Program-made: the position numbers and the translations under genes
From: Physcomitrium patens
Lineage: Eukaryota; Streptophyta; Bryopsida; Funariales; Funariaceae
Length of the DNA stretch: 64,000 nucleotides
NCBI RefSeq assembly: GCF_000002425.4
Contig: NC_037253.1
Span: forward strand, 12,369,145 to 12,433,144
Direction of reading: 5' to 3'
Part shown: positions 49,599 to 62,521 of the stretch, piece after piece
How the letters are laid out: every line of letters starts with the position of its first letter
Position numbering within the stretch: the stretch's first letter is position 1
The notes under the pieces: model-generated
The model's input: only the letters and a program-made list of their open reading frames with translations
Told to the model about the DNA's origin: nothing
Database searches by the model: none

Positions 49599-51113
49599 AT
49601 GGCAAAAAAGAGGAAGTCTGAGAATGCAGCACTTGACGAGGTGGAGAGAACTCTGTACACTTCGTTCTGCACCGCTGCGAACTCAATTTCCCAGCTTTAT
49701 ACACAAGCTCAGAATCAGCAGAAGCTTTCTTTTCAAGCAGGCGAAAGACATGCAGTGGTAAGCATGTCAATAACGCGAGCGTGAATTGTTTTTGTCTCGC
49801 ATGTCTGTGGGTTTCTCTTATTGTGTGCTTTATCGGATGATTCGGCTTTCGAATGACGATTCTGTGGTTCACGACCTAATTTGGGTCTCCAAGCTCATTG
49901 ATATGTTCGTGAGCTCCCCGTGTTATTTAATTGGATGGTGGTAGCCCCGACTAGGGTTACTGCCGCAGTTCCTTCAAATCATGCACCCAGTCTATGCCCG
50001 CCCCCATCGATGAACGTAGATATCTGAAGATGTGGAACATGTGCTTTGATTTGGTTGTCTTTGTTTCAGCACTTTCATCATATTTAGAGTCGACTCATAA
50101 AATATGTGATAGACATCGTGCACGTTTCGAAAATTCTTGAGTACGTCTTGTTAAATCACAGACTATACTGCATCCGTTTGATCTTTCTAGGATGTTGTGG
50201 ATGGCCTGTAAGTATCCTGTAAGAATTCTACTCTCGTACTTTCACGGCTTTCGTAATAGCAAGGCCGCCACTTCCCATTCCATAGAAGGCAACGTCCGTA
50301 CTCTTCATTTGGAATGGAAAATTATTAAATTCCATACGAACGTGTTTGCGGAACAGGAGAAGCTGTACTACTGGTTGCTGAGGGAACACCAAAATGGTTC
50401 CAATATTACCGTTGCACAAATCATTCACAATCTTCAGGTGTGGTATCCTAACATGAATGTTTGTGAATAGTATCTGAGTTTAAGTCTCGGTTATTTTGGC
50501 TGTTCGTGTCGTGTTTTTGAAGTTGAGATCCAATGTAGATTCACAACAGTTTGCTGCTTCCGTTCGACTGATTAGTTGTATCCGCATGTCTCGTTTTCGT
50601 GTGCAGAGCGAACTTGAGGGTGGCAATGGGGAGGAGATGACAATGTCGCCTGGACACCAATTGCAACAGCATGGTCCAGCACAACAGCAATTTAGTGTAG
50701 TGGGTACCGTGGGGACTTCAGGGCGTACGACAGCATTGTCCGCGCCACTTGACCAGGGGAAGATACCGGTCTTTCAAGGTGCTCTCTCCAGCCCTAATAG
50801 GAGATGCTTTCCTGCTTTCGCAATGTCGCCAGGTGGCTACGGTGTGTCGAACTCCACTGTGCAACCTGCTAGAAGGGGCAGTCTGAGCTTAGAGCACTCA
50901 GGTAGTGACTTGCGAGAAGGCCAGCTGGACTCTGCACCACACGAAGACCCGTCTGCCACTGGGTTTGGCTTTCAACCTCCTCCCCAGCAGCATCAACATC
51001 AGCATCAGCAGCATCACTCTCAGCACGTGCGGGACGGCGTTCACTCGTGCAACGAAAACGATTCCAGTATGGACATGCATGCGGATAGCGTTGCTGAGGA
51101 CTATTATCGCTGA
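49599..51113 (+). CDS. Conserved plant protein of unknown function
   Basis: Three coding exons, 49599-49757, 50357-50437 and 50607-51113, join in phase 0 to 248 residues. The start MAKKRKSENA sits after the leader-intron acceptor. Residues 1 to about 80 look like a folded helical domain (ERTLYTSFCTAANSISQLYT, FQAGERHAV, EKLYYWLLREHQNG, ITVAQIIHNLQ), similar to what I recall of an uncharacterised land-plant family with a short conserved N-terminus. Residues 81-248 are Gly/Ser/Gln/His-rich and likely disordered, with two MSPG motifs and a Gln/His run near residues 203-220. The Lys/Arg cluster at residues 3-6 could be a nuclear signal. No catalytic motif is visible and I assign no function. PLGG1 follows on the same strand about 1.3 kb downstream. 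Confidence 0.85.
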
Positions 51114-52434
51114 CCTCATCTCAGGGAAGGTCGGCATGCACTATCGGGTATCACCACCGGCTTTCTGACATGATGTACAGGCAATTTTCAGAGACGGTGG
51201 TTTGCTAATTCAGCTCAGTGTTAGCTATTTTGTCCTCACGAACGCCTTCTTGGTGTCATACAGATGACATATGTTTCCGCTAATTATGGCTCCTGAATTG
51301 TGAGTATTGGAGATGTATCAACTGCGAGGGTTATCAAGAGCTTGTGCTGGCAGAAAAGATTGTAAGAAGTAGGATTGGATTGTGCTCAAAGGGAACCATT
51401 ACACTGGTGGTTGGTAGGTGGTTCAAATGTGGGTGGCATGAGCTGCCGCCTTGGGCACTTAGCAGGTAGATTGAACTTTAAATAAAACTAACTAGGGTCA
51501 ACCTTGTATCTGTTGACCTGGGCTTCAATAATGGAGTCCTGGGAAGTCGTTGCCAAGTGTTTTGTAGAGCAATGTCTCAAGGAAACATTCCATCTCAATG
51601 GAACGATTGTAACGGAATGCGATCGCTTTACAGGTTGATATTACCTCATAGAGAATTATAGAGGCATTGTAATGGAATTTCAGTGGGTTGTATTCATCAG
51701 TAGTGCCTTGAGATTATAGATGTAAATGTAGTCGATATAGGGAAAGTGCTCATGTTATCATCTGTTAATACAATAAGCATATGCCACGTATTGCACGACT
51801 TTCTCAATGCATGAAAACAAAGTTGCTCTGGTAATTTCTGTCTCTTTCCTCTCTATTTCCCCACGTGCAAGCAATGACGAGGTTGCAACATTAAGTGAAC
51901 AAGTCACACCCTTATTCTCTGTTAATCTAGTTCACCATTCTAAAAATATACCATTTTGCTAACCATATTGCGAACTCTTGTTCATGCAGACCTCAAAAAT
52001 AAGTACGACTTAATAAGATTATTTCTCTGAAGAGGTGTTTCTTGGACCATACAATACGTAGATAGTACTCAAATGAAATCCAACTTCGTCATCTGTATAC
52101 AGGCCATTTGAGGACCAGGAAAGATTGTTTGGGATGGGTGCGCAGTGCGAAAGCTGCCATGGGTGAGATGTGAGTGATTGTAGGCCGTAACTGCGGCAGC
52201 GGAAAAAGTAGTTAGGAGAGAACTGGGCCAGCCAATCCCTACCTGCTCTCAATTTTCAAAGATGATGGGAGGTGAAGACTCGCATCCCACTCGATCTGCG
52301 GCGAGTTTGTGGTGATCAACAGCCTTACTTCATTTCCCCAGTCTACTGTTTACAGCGCTCTACCTGGAAGGTCTCGCAAGGCCAGTGCGCATTACCACGA
52401 GATTGTATAGTGATTGGTCTCAGAACAGACAGCC
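51114..52434 (+). other. 3' region of the unknown gene and PLGG1 promoter/leader
   Basis: About 700 bases after the stop have 3' UTR character with AATAAG/AATACA signals near 51770. The remainder, to 52434, is the PLGG1 upstream region. An ATG at 52414 is in frame with the PLGG1 start. I see no TATA box that I would defend. Confidence 0.45.
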
Positions 52435-55400
52435 ATGGACATCTCGTGTCTTCGTCTTGCTGCTAATCCGCAGCTGGCTCTGGCCTCCTCTAAATCCTCG
52501 ATTCACAATGCCTCCACTTTGGATTCTGTGCTAGGACTTCCGCGTTTGAGCGCGATGAAATGGCGATCGACTGTCGCACTAGCCAAATTGGATTCAAGCA
52601 AGAATGGAGGTCGCTCACGGAACGGCGCGTTGGATTCGTCGTTAATGAGGTTCAAACATGTTGGCGGACAGGTTTTCAGAGCTTCAGAGCGTTTTTCTTT
52701 CGGTTCGAAAGTATCTGATGGAAGAGCGTGCGGATGGAGCACATGGGTTCGCGCCGGAGAAGAAGTTGGAAAAACCGTCGACTCGACGGCAGGTCAGGGA
52801 GTTTTGCACATGGTATGTTACTTACGCCGCAGGCTTGATTATTGTCTCCCAATCAAGGATTGATTTCATTCAATTGTTCCATTGCGATGTTTGTAAGCTG
52901 CAACATGTGATGATCAAGTGGCACTAGGTGATACGCTAGCCTGGGGGTCTATTCTGGAGGTGAGTGATCAAATTTATAGATAAATTTAGGCATCTTATTG
53001 AGCTTATTTCGAGGTTTCGTGGTCAGGTTGTTTGACTATGTACCCCATGACATTTTTTTTTTTCTTGGTATTAAGAAAGAAACCATTCCACAGACTCACA
53101 CATTGGTATCGTTCTTCAAGGAGGGTGTAAAGTAGAGTTGTAAGTTGCTGAAGAGCATAGATTCTTTAAGCATACTAGTTCTCTTCGAATGCGGTATGGG
53201 GTATTTCATGGGTTTGAATGTTTTAACGCACAAATATTTCATACTATTGTCGACAGATTCACAGTTAAAGACAGACATAGTTCTTGAACACTCAGCACTG
53301 AACCAAGTTCAAGATAGATATAGGACAAAGCTCAATCAAGAAATTTCATTTGAATCGAATCCCAGGATTTTAATAGCCAGGATGTTAAGACCAGTCCATT
53401 TGAAGCCACATGCGAGGAGAGTGATGTGAGTGGTTTGGCATCTCCAAGGTCTTGAGAGAAGGTTGATGTACAACTCTTCATAGCTCGATCAATAGATGAT
53501 AGACAGGCTTTTCGAATCTTTTGCAAGTAACCTTGATTTATTTATAAAGACCTGTGATCGCTTGTGTACCACCATGTAATCAGGGATTAATGTTACAGTG
53601 AGCGACTGTGTCGAAGAGTTTGCTGCCTGTTATCTGCTGTTCTTTTTGAGATGCACTGGAAGTGAAAACGTAGCCGTATTTTGAAGACCCTCATTGACCT
53701 TATATGCACATTAGCACACAACAGGCATATCATGTTACAACTCAAATAGTAAGAAGCATAGGGTTTCATGATGTTCAGGTCAAGGAAGGACTGCATCTGG
53801 CTTTTTCTCTGGGAGCATTTCTTGCCCTCGACAAATACCTCAAGAGCATGTTCTTGGCCAACGCCATACGCTTCCCCAGTGCGCTTTTTGGAATGTTATC
53901 CTTGTTTCTGCTGTTAACAACACTGAGCGCTGTCAGCACTGGTATTGCTTACTTGGCTTCTTCCTATTCATTGTCACAAAATCAGGTTTGTTTCGCATGT
54001 TGTGTGTTAGTGGCGAGTATCTTGGCCAATTTTTGCCCCGTAGTTTTCATTATAGACTTGCACCATCACAGCGTGTCAGCAGGCTTGAAGACATTAATGT
54101 GTGCTATGTCCTTTGTAGGTGCTGCGAATAAGGTGGAAGCTTTCTTCTCGCCGGCCATACTGTTCATCCAACGTTGGTTGCCTCTTTTCTATGTGCCGTC
54201 TTTGGTGGTGGTCCCTCTCGCTGTGAAGGGCATTCCAGCTTCCGAAGGAGTCAAAATCGGAGCGATATTATGTATAGATCTGCACCTCAATCTAGACAAA
54301 CTTCAAAAGCTGTGGTGAAATGGTTGCCGTCTGATTCCTTCAATCCCTCCGGTTCCACACTCTGTGACCTATTTGTATGTCACAAGAAACCTCTTATACA
54401 GTTCTTACGATTTGGAGGGAGTTAATCACGAAAGCGTTTGGTTTGAACAATGTGTTGCAGTTGGAGGATGGATGGCCTCCTTGCTTGTGGCTGGCTACAC
54501 AGCAGTACAGGTGCGAAAGATGGTCAACACAGAACTCCTTCCAGCAGACCCTGTGCCCAAGGCAGCCCCTTTCACATCTACAGAGCGTATTTCCTGGATT
54601 GCAGCTATGTTGGTCTTCTTTGGCGTAGCTGTGCGTTATCCCACTGTCTTGGGGCCTGAATCCACCACTGCTGCTCCGTTTCTACTTGCAGCGACTGTCG
54701 TGGGATACCTGGTGGGCACTAGGTAAAAGCCTCTTACAATATTAATATCAAGGTTTAAAGGGAACATGACTTTTGTAGAAATTCGGTAATGATACATCAA
54801 ACAACTATACCCAAGGGATGTAGTAACAGTTCTGTAAGAAAATACTGTTATTAATCTATCATTGTAATATTTGTCTATACTTTTGAAATTTTAATTCTCT
54901 AAGTTTAGTGTTAAGGTTCCAGTCATATAACTAACATGTGCGATACATGTACTCACGCAGTTTCCCTGAGGCAGCAAAGAAGGTTTTCCATCCAATTATT
55001 GTATGTGCTGTTACTGCTGATATTGGTGCGTACGCATTGGGTATGGCAACAGGCAAAGGATTTGAACCTACTCTAGGTATGTGCTCCTTGAATCAAAAAT
55101 TCTAATCATCTCTCTGTCAGGAATGATTCAGACATTCGTGGTTCTGAAATTTTGGGATGTTCAAAGCTTTGTATGTACTCTGATACGACTTAAATTTTGC
55201 ACGGATTCGAATGTATTACCTTTTTGGATGGCATACTTCGATTGATGCGTATCTATGTATACATATGGGATGACTGCTGCTAATGGGAATCAAGCGTTGT
55301 GCAGGAGCCTATTTGACGAAGAGTGCAGGTAGCCCAGGGGCTGGTGATGTACTCATGGGATTCCTGGGCCCAGTGATTCTGTCTTTTGCATTCTCCATGT

Positions 55401-56449
55401 ATCGACAGCGGAAGGTTGGTGCATAATGGAGTTTGTTTCTATTTTTATTTTCTTTCATTTAATTTAAATAAATTTAAAGCATGATTTTTTCCGATTTCTG
55501 TGGCGATGACAAATTGTAAATGCGGCTCTTTTCACCTGATTTTTGTACATGTTGCAGGTTGTCCAGCGGCATGCTGCCGAAATTATTACAGGAGTGGTGG
55601 TATCATCACTTTTCTCCTTGTACTCCACGGCAGCCATCGGTCGCGTTCTGGGGCTTCTACCAGCCCTGACTGCTGCAATTATCCCTCGCTGCGTCACTGT
55701 AGCTCTGGCACTTCCTATTGCCACCTTACTTGAAGGTCAGTTGCATGCTACATCCTTCTATTCTTGTGGTAATCTGAGAAGAACAGTGTTGCAGAAATAG
55801 CGAAGTCGTATTTTAGCTTGCATAATGTTTACTGGTGACGAACGGTTTTTTGGCTCACCTGAAGTTTGATTATGTGGCTTGGGTACCACAGGAAACAATG
55901 CGTCTCTTACGGCTGCTGCAGTGGTGGTTACGGGACTTATTGGAGCAAACTTTGCTCAAGTGGTGATGGATAAGTTTGGGTTGAAAGACCCCATAGCACG
56001 AGGCATGGCAACTGCCGCCAGGTTTGTTGCCCATCCATGCTCATCGATATTGTCCACCCTACTTTTGCCTGTGCTGGGTTGAAAATTAGAAATTTATGTC
56101 AAATCTGACGTTACTGCTAGGTCCTGAAGTGAGTCACTGTGGCAAGGAAAACGCTGGAGGTTGGTCGAGGTGAACATGAAAGTGTGTTCCACAGATAATT
56201 CTGTGTAACCAAATAGATCACATTCCCAAGATGCTTGAAAGAAGTTGTTCCATCAAAAGTACTGACCCTGGGTCTGTTTATCTGTGGTATAGTGCCCATG
56301 GATTAGGGACGGCAGCGTTGGCAGGAAAAGAACCAGAAGCACTTCCTTACTGCGCGATTGCATATGCCTTAACTGGTATCATCAGTACACTCTTATGTGC
56401 TCTTCCACCTGTGCGAGCCTCGCTGCTGTTAATAGCAGGAGCAGCTTGA
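52435..56449 (+). CDS. PLGG1: PLGG1, plastid glycolate/glycerate transporter
   Basis: Nine exons, 52435-52812, 53779-53941, 54119-54271, 54461-54722, 54961-55076, 55305-55414, 55558-55735, 55892-56021 and 56293-56449, join in frame with GT-AG introns to 548 residues. PLGG1 exchanges glycolate and glycerate across the inner chloroplast envelope in photorespiration. Exon 1 encodes a Ser/Arg-rich transit peptide of about 126 residues. The LrgA-like half follows (FPSALFGML, FIQRWLPLFYVPSLVVVPL, ASLLVAGYTA), then the LrgB-like half (GAGDVLMGFLGPVILSFAFS, RHAAEI, PRCVTVALALPI, LTAAAVVVTGLIGANFAQ, AHGLGTAAL) with many membrane helices, as expected for this bacterial LrgA-LrgB fusion. The start ATG has a GCCATGG context. 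Intron 1 is the longest (966 bases). Convergent with DEG5. Confidence 0.96.
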
Positions 56450-58037
56450 AATCTTTGAAGTCACCTTCATGGCAATGAACCCTCTTGATCAACCTTGTTC
56501 GTGGCCTAAGGTATTTGAAATCATTGAATCGTTTTCTTTTAGTCTTATTTAAGTCTTGGATAAATCACATCCTTGTATCACCAGTGTTGCAAATGGAGTT
56601 GACACGAAGTATCTCATTCTGGTTTTGATCAATTGTAGATAAAAACTTGATGGTTCAGTTTTTTATTCGTCTCATGTCACTTCACTTCACGATTTGTAGA
56701 AATGCATCCAGATATTTGGGAGAAAACCATAACTGGAAGCTCACGTACACATACTGATGAAGTATCGCCATGTTGGGGAAGTATCTTGTCTGAATGGAAA
56801 GTAGTTTTTGCAATCATTGTATCTCTGCCAAGAATATAATTGTGAGAATAAACACTTTGAATTCATTTAAGTCATGGTCTTTTTTTTACAACTGGGTTCT
56901 AGAATCAAACTATCTAGTGCCAATTTATGATTTTTTGAAGGGCTAAACAGCAGTCTAGTACGGCTAAAGGATAATGAATGATAATACGTGTAATGACCAT
57001 GAATGAAAAGGGGATTCACTGTGAATTCTTCGTGAATTACAACTAGATCACTTCTGATTGCTCTTTTTCTAAAGGTGAAAATGAAGTACTGATGTTTTGA
57101 ACAAAGTAGGTGCATGGTAGTTACCAAAGTAGGCGAGAATGCTGACTTTATGTACATTAAAAATGCCTAGTGCTTTACTGTTTCTTTATGTAATTTTGAA
57201 AATACCAAAAATTGTCATTGAAATGATTGAATCTAGACATGATTAAGCTAGCATATAATATTTCCAACAAATCTCTGGCTAATAATTTTTCTTAGCATCA
57301 ATTGTGACAATTCTTATTGTTCCAAAACTTGAGTATATTAACTTATTTCTTTTATTATGACTGTTATTGTTATATATATATATATATATATATACATAGA
57401 TATATTACATTTCAAACATTCGTTTGTAAAAACCTTGACTATTTTAAACAGTAATGAACTAAAATAAAATCAAAATCTGTTAACAGATTTTGTAATAGGT
57501 TTGGTAAGTGGACATAAATTGGTACAAAATCTTATGCATTCTAAAGTCAAGTATCTCAAATTTGATATAATTTTTTTTTTGTTGTTTGTTTAAAGTATAA
57601 TTTGATACACCACATCAAAATTTGTCGTTAGTGTAATAAAAATAATACTTTTTCATCTAACTATATCCCAACATAAGCACTTACAATTAAATTTAGATAC
57701 ATTTACAAGTGTTTTTAATTTTTACTACAAATGAAACAATAGAACTTATTGCTTGCTTGCTTGCTTTGATGCTCCCTTTTCAGAAAGCAAGCCTACACAC
57801 CTCCTCATCCATTATTTTCAAATTTATTCTTCTGTAAATTTTTTGTTCATAAATTATAAATTTTGTGATTCTAGAAAAGAAAAGAAAAACACACCAAACA
57901 CGTATTAGAAGGATACTGTTTGATTGTTGAGCAGGACTTGTGTGTTCACAATTGCAACGTCTGAATTCATGAATCTTGTTTAGAGATTATAACTTGTACA
58001 AGTACACTCAGAGCGCTCCCATGTCCTTTCAACACTT
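56450..58037. other. Intergenic region between convergent PLGG1 and DEG5
   Basis: Holds both 3' UTRs. An AT-richer centre (57200-57900) contains (AT)n at 57372-57394 and a short TTGC repeat at about 57750-57765. I see no gene or transposon domain. Confidence 0.55.
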
Positions 58038-61000
58038 CTATGTGCTATACCGTCTTGCTAAACTCCTCGATGGGATGGCAGGAGGTATTTGAGTTGAAGA
58101 GACTGTCCCGTAAACAATCAAACGGGGTACTAGCATGCGAACTGTATCGATTGAGATGGCGAAGTTCACACCTGATGACATTCCCGAGCCTGCAGATTGA
58201 CATGAAAAACATTGAAGTTGAGCCCAAAGTTTCCACGCTGAAATTTCATTTCTCTTGAGTTTGGTGTTGGTACACCTCATGAAATAATTGAGAGATCTAT
58301 ATCAAAATTTCATATGTAAAGAAACCCATATATTTGATTATCATTAACCTGAGGTCAATGATCATACACGTCCCAAATACGAACGGAAAAATATAACAGT
58401 GCTCAAGATGACGCCATACGAATCATGTGAATATAACTCTGACCTGCACGAGTAAAAGTAGCAGTATTTACTCCAATTATTCTTCCAAACGAGTCCAACA
58501 ATGGCCCTCCTGAGTTTCCTGCAAAATCCAGTCAGCAGGTGTCAAATATCGATTATTTCAAACAGTAATTCAGCAGATAGAGAAGATGAATTGATCTATG
58601 ACACTTCATTCAAGCATTTTTTACGTCGAGCTCCTGCTACGAATAAACTGACACAAACGGAACCTAGAGATGGGACGTTCTCTTGTCACGTCTAGACCGA
58701 TGCCATGCTAGTATGGTTAAGACCTTCCTGAGCCAATCGAGTGAAGTACCAAGACAAGTCCCCCGCTCCTTAAAAGAACAGAAAAAGAAGAAAACAGAAG
58801 TACCGAAAAGAAAGAAAGGAAGAAAAACCAGAATACTTGGAAAGACAGAAATGAGCTTTGACTCCGGAGTCCAGGAATTACCAGCGTTGATGGCAGCATC
58901 TGTCTGGATAGCACCAGGAATAGGCAGCCCAGCAGGGGATGGAATTTCTCGTCCTAATCCACTGACCACCTGCAGCCCATTCCAAGGTCGTGTATTGCAT
59001 TTTATAATATCAATAGCATGATATGCCAAAAGGGAAACTTACAATCTAAACGACGAATAAAGTTACACATGTGAAGAGCCTTCCAAGGAGGAATAAGCCA
59101 AACTCGGCATACGTTTGCAATGCGAAAAAGAAGAACCGTCTGACAGTTTCTATTTGTGTAGCTAATGTGGTTCACTTCGAGGGAAATAAAGCAGAGCTAG
59201 GATAATCAGCAGCGCATACCCCAGTGGTGAGCGTGTGCTCAAAACCATAAGGATTGCCAATAGCAAAGCAGTTTTGGCCCACGCGGATGTCTTCAGATGT
59301 CCCCACTGGAATCGGGGTCAACCTGTCTTCCGGTGCATCGATCTCAAAAAGCAAAATCGCTTCTCTGTTAGTTCGACACAAATTCGTGTAGAGGACACAT
59401 GTAGCAGGCTTCACAGTAGGATCTATCTAAAACGTACCTAAGAACAAGGAATATTCAGTTAGACATTTTACGCGAAGGTTAAATTCGACAAATACATTTC
59501 ATTTTATGAGCAGCAGAACTGTTGAAAGTAGAGACTAAACTTGCAGGATTTAACTGCAACTCGTAACTCTTCCCCTTTGAAGTCCCCTTACAAAACAATT
59601 AACAGAAAAGTCAGATTCTTGGGCTGAATTGTTTTGGAAAACAAGATGTCTACCTTAAGAACAGCAAGATCGTGGCTTGAATCAATGCCAATCAGGGAAG
59701 CATCGTGCACTGTAATTTTCCCATCACCTCCAAGAACAGACACCTGATAAAGGGCAAGGCCATGAACCACCCAACTAGCCACCTCAGATCGCTGATTGAC
59801 TTTACTCATCGGGCAGGTAACAGAAGAAGATTGCTAAAAGAGATCCCGCCAACGAGAAATTGAGGCACAATTTCCGACTGCAATAATTAATCCCCACCCA
59901 ACCCGTGAAAATCTATATAACTTCAATACTTCTGGGTCATTTTTGCAGCATTAGCAATTACGTACCTGAACTTTTTGCCACCCTGAGGAATCCATAGCCA
60001 GTTTTGCTACCACGTGATAATTTGTAACCTACATTGACAAGTTATGTGTGAACTTGATCAATAAAAGGAAGAAACTATGATAAATATTTGTTTGAACTAG
60101 ATACTAGTTGGTAATAACAGTTGGCTTCGGTCTATTCAAATGCAAATTGTGAATCTCAGAATCGAGGTCAGTCCCAAAGCAGCACCAGATACTAAAAACT
60201 TTACAGATATTCATGAGCTTCATCAACGAGAAGTTTTCATGGGAAATTTGACGCAAAACCAAACAATATCAGAGTCTGAAAAAGGGTTTCAGATGTCTAC
60301 AATGTGGCCAAACTTGTCCCAGATAAAACCCGAGCCTATGCCTTCCACCTTCACATCATCTTCACTCACAGGTTGTCCTACAGTTTTGGTCCCCAAGGTT
60401 TGCACATTCTGAACCGACACTACAGACCTTGTTGCTTTCTGCAATTTTCAAGTACCTGAACCTTGGTTAATGATGTGAATAGTCAATAATCTCAAGATAA
60501 TAAACACGTGTACGCTAAACACTGTATGTATTCAAGTGCTACCCCAAATTAATATGATGGTTGCTCTGGAGATTCCTTAAGAGGCCTACGTTTTGGTAGT
60601 ATGCAATTACAAAGCCCTTGAATTCTAAATTCCAAAATTCGTCGGAGGATACAACAATTTCAGTACAGAATTAGGCAAAATCTCCACGCAATTAGATATC
60701 TCACTCGATCATAAACTAGAAGAGCTTTCCAATCTAAAATCTAGTCCCTGGCCACTAGCAATGACGAATACAAACAATGACGTTACCGAAAAGAGCTCTA
60801 TCAAGCTTTCCTCCTCCTGGTCAAATTCATCCTTTGGTGCTGCCGAACGAAGCTCCAGAGCATGCGAGAGTGACGCGAAGAGCAACGGAGACGCAGCCAA
60901 CAAGCTCAGCATGGCAGAACGACGACTTAAAGAAGCTTCTACCACCACAGCACACCTCCTTCGAGTTTTCAAGTTGGACACGACATCGTCCCGCAAGGAA

Positions 61001-61146
61001 CTTCGGCAATCCAATGAACACCGCTTCGAGTTCAACCTAGAGGATGCACTCCAAATCCTTAACCCCTCCACACGAAATGATTCTAGTATTCCTGTACAAT
61101 GCGAGGCACTGATGCGACTACAATTCGACGCAGCAGTAATCTCCAT
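58038..61146 (-). CDS. DEG5: DEG5, thylakoid-lumen Deg/HtrA serine protease
   Basis: Eight exons on the - strand, 61146-60787, 60438-60301, 60028-59966, 59743-59654, 59342-59220, 58969-58882, 58518-58444 and 58189-58038, join in frame to 362 residues. DEG5 pairs with DEG8 in the thylakoid lumen and helps clear damaged photosystem II D1 protein. The catalytic triad is intact: His in TNYHVVA, Asp in HDLAVLK, Ser in GNSGGPLL. RVGQNCFAIGNPYGFEHTLT and SSGVNFAI follow the DEG5 pattern, and no PDZ domain follows, which separates DEG5 from DEG1 and DEG8. The N-terminus is a bipartite targeting signal: a stroma-targeting part, then SRRSAMLSLLAASPLLFASLSHA (residues 74-96) with a twin-arginine and an S-x-A cleavage site. 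The C-terminus runs about 20 residues past the usual LIVYGT end. Start chosen for the transit peptide; an in-frame upstream ATG exists at 61263. Confidence 0.95.
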
Positions 61147-62521
61147 AGCCGAATAAGAATAAGAGGATGAGGAAAGATGGAAGCAAAAGCAAAAAATGTA
61201 AATCAACACGAACAAGCTCGCATAGTTCCTCTCAATCTCTGGATAAACACAGGAAAAGTGCAAAAAAATGCAATTCCATCGAGAGCGCCACCAGAAATGA
61301 TGCTCGTGAAGCGTGTGTCGCGAAAATGTGCCGGAAATTCACAACCAGACAACCTGAGGTGACTGTCATCACCAGTCTCAATTCTTCGAGCTCTTCCAGG
61401 GAGCTTCGGAGCAGGCTCGACGTCCTCTTTGGAAACCCTTGGATGAATGATTTACGGGTGTGTCATAGATGAATGATCTCGGTGGCTAGATGAATTTATG
61501 AATGGTGTCTTCGAAGACCTGTCGACACTTGTGGAACCTTTGTCTGATCATTCCATATTTACCACGCTAGTCAGCGTAAAATTATCATATGGTGAATGCA
61601 TCATTCTAGTTTATTTCAACATGACAACATGGTGTGTCATCTTTTACATTCTAAAAAGCATTTTTTATATTTTAATATTATATAAAGTATAGCTTAAAAT
61701 TGCATTAGGCAATTGGTTGTAGATGAAGAACAATTAGAGCCTGAAAATTTCTAATAATTAAGAAATAATGAGGTGTTTAAAATATCCTTAAAATGATCTT
61801 AATTCTTCTAAAATCCCAATTCCTATCAATCTTAAATCTCAAATCCTATCAAATCTTAAATCATAGATAAAATTTGAAGAATCTTAAGCAGTTCTTAAAG
61901 AAATTTTAAGAAACTTCTAGTAAATTCAAATTTCTAAGGATAATAATTTAACAAGCTAAAAATCTTAATTTTATTATTAGACAAACGTTAAATTTATTAT
62001 ATTATTAGATTTTTAAATATAATATAATATAAATTTTAAAAATATGTATAATTTGTAAATTAAAATTGATGCAAAAAATGATCATAAAATATGGCTCTTT
62101 ATTTAGAGTTTCATGAAGAATTATAATAGCCAAATGTTGTAGCTTAATTATAAATTTCTATTCCAAATTAATATACAATTATATTATTACATCTTGTATT
62201 AATATCTTATTTATTATTTATTATTTATTTTTATCTAATTTCTAAATCTTCAAATGATTAAAGATTAAAAATTAATTTTGATTTTGTTATCCATTAGTCT
62301 TATTTTAAAACTTTTTAATATCTTTATATTTAATAATAATTATTTTAGTTATTTTTTTATTTTATATCTATTTTTATTTTTTTAGTAATATATAGATATA
62401 TTATCCTTTCAAAGTATTATTTTAATTCATATTTTTGATAAGTGTCTTATAATTATTTTTTTAAAAAAACTTTATTAACATTTATACATAAACATTGTGC
62501 AAAACTATAGAGATGCAAAGA
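61147..62521. other. DEG5 upstream region, then AT-rich spacer
   Basis: 61147-61500 is the DEG5 promoter and leader on the - strand. From about 61620 composition becomes AT-rich. 61780-61930 repeats words such as AAATCTTAAAT and CCTATCAA, resembling the degenerate array at 9090-9370. No gene seen. Confidence 0.5.

Larger units (their letters stand above)
4934..57394. repeat. Scattered (AT)n microsatellites (positions listed)
   Basis: Runs of ten or more AT units, or close to that, are at 4934-4975, 6067-6112, 8003-8028, 9677-9710, 10724-10753, 12563-12605, 19781-19812, 19903-19926, 22611-22640, 24920-24948, 25118-25140, 33809-33842, 36968-36999, 38917-38938, 43693-43726, 46936-46973, 47465-47493 and 57372-57394. 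All are outside exons, and most are in or beside retrotransposon sequence. The coordinates of this entry span the whole set, not a single repeat. Confidence 0.85.

Noticed and set aside
58664-59029. 121-codon frame on - within DEG5
   Set aside because: Reads from true exon 6 (58969-58882) into the intron; only the exon part is coding.
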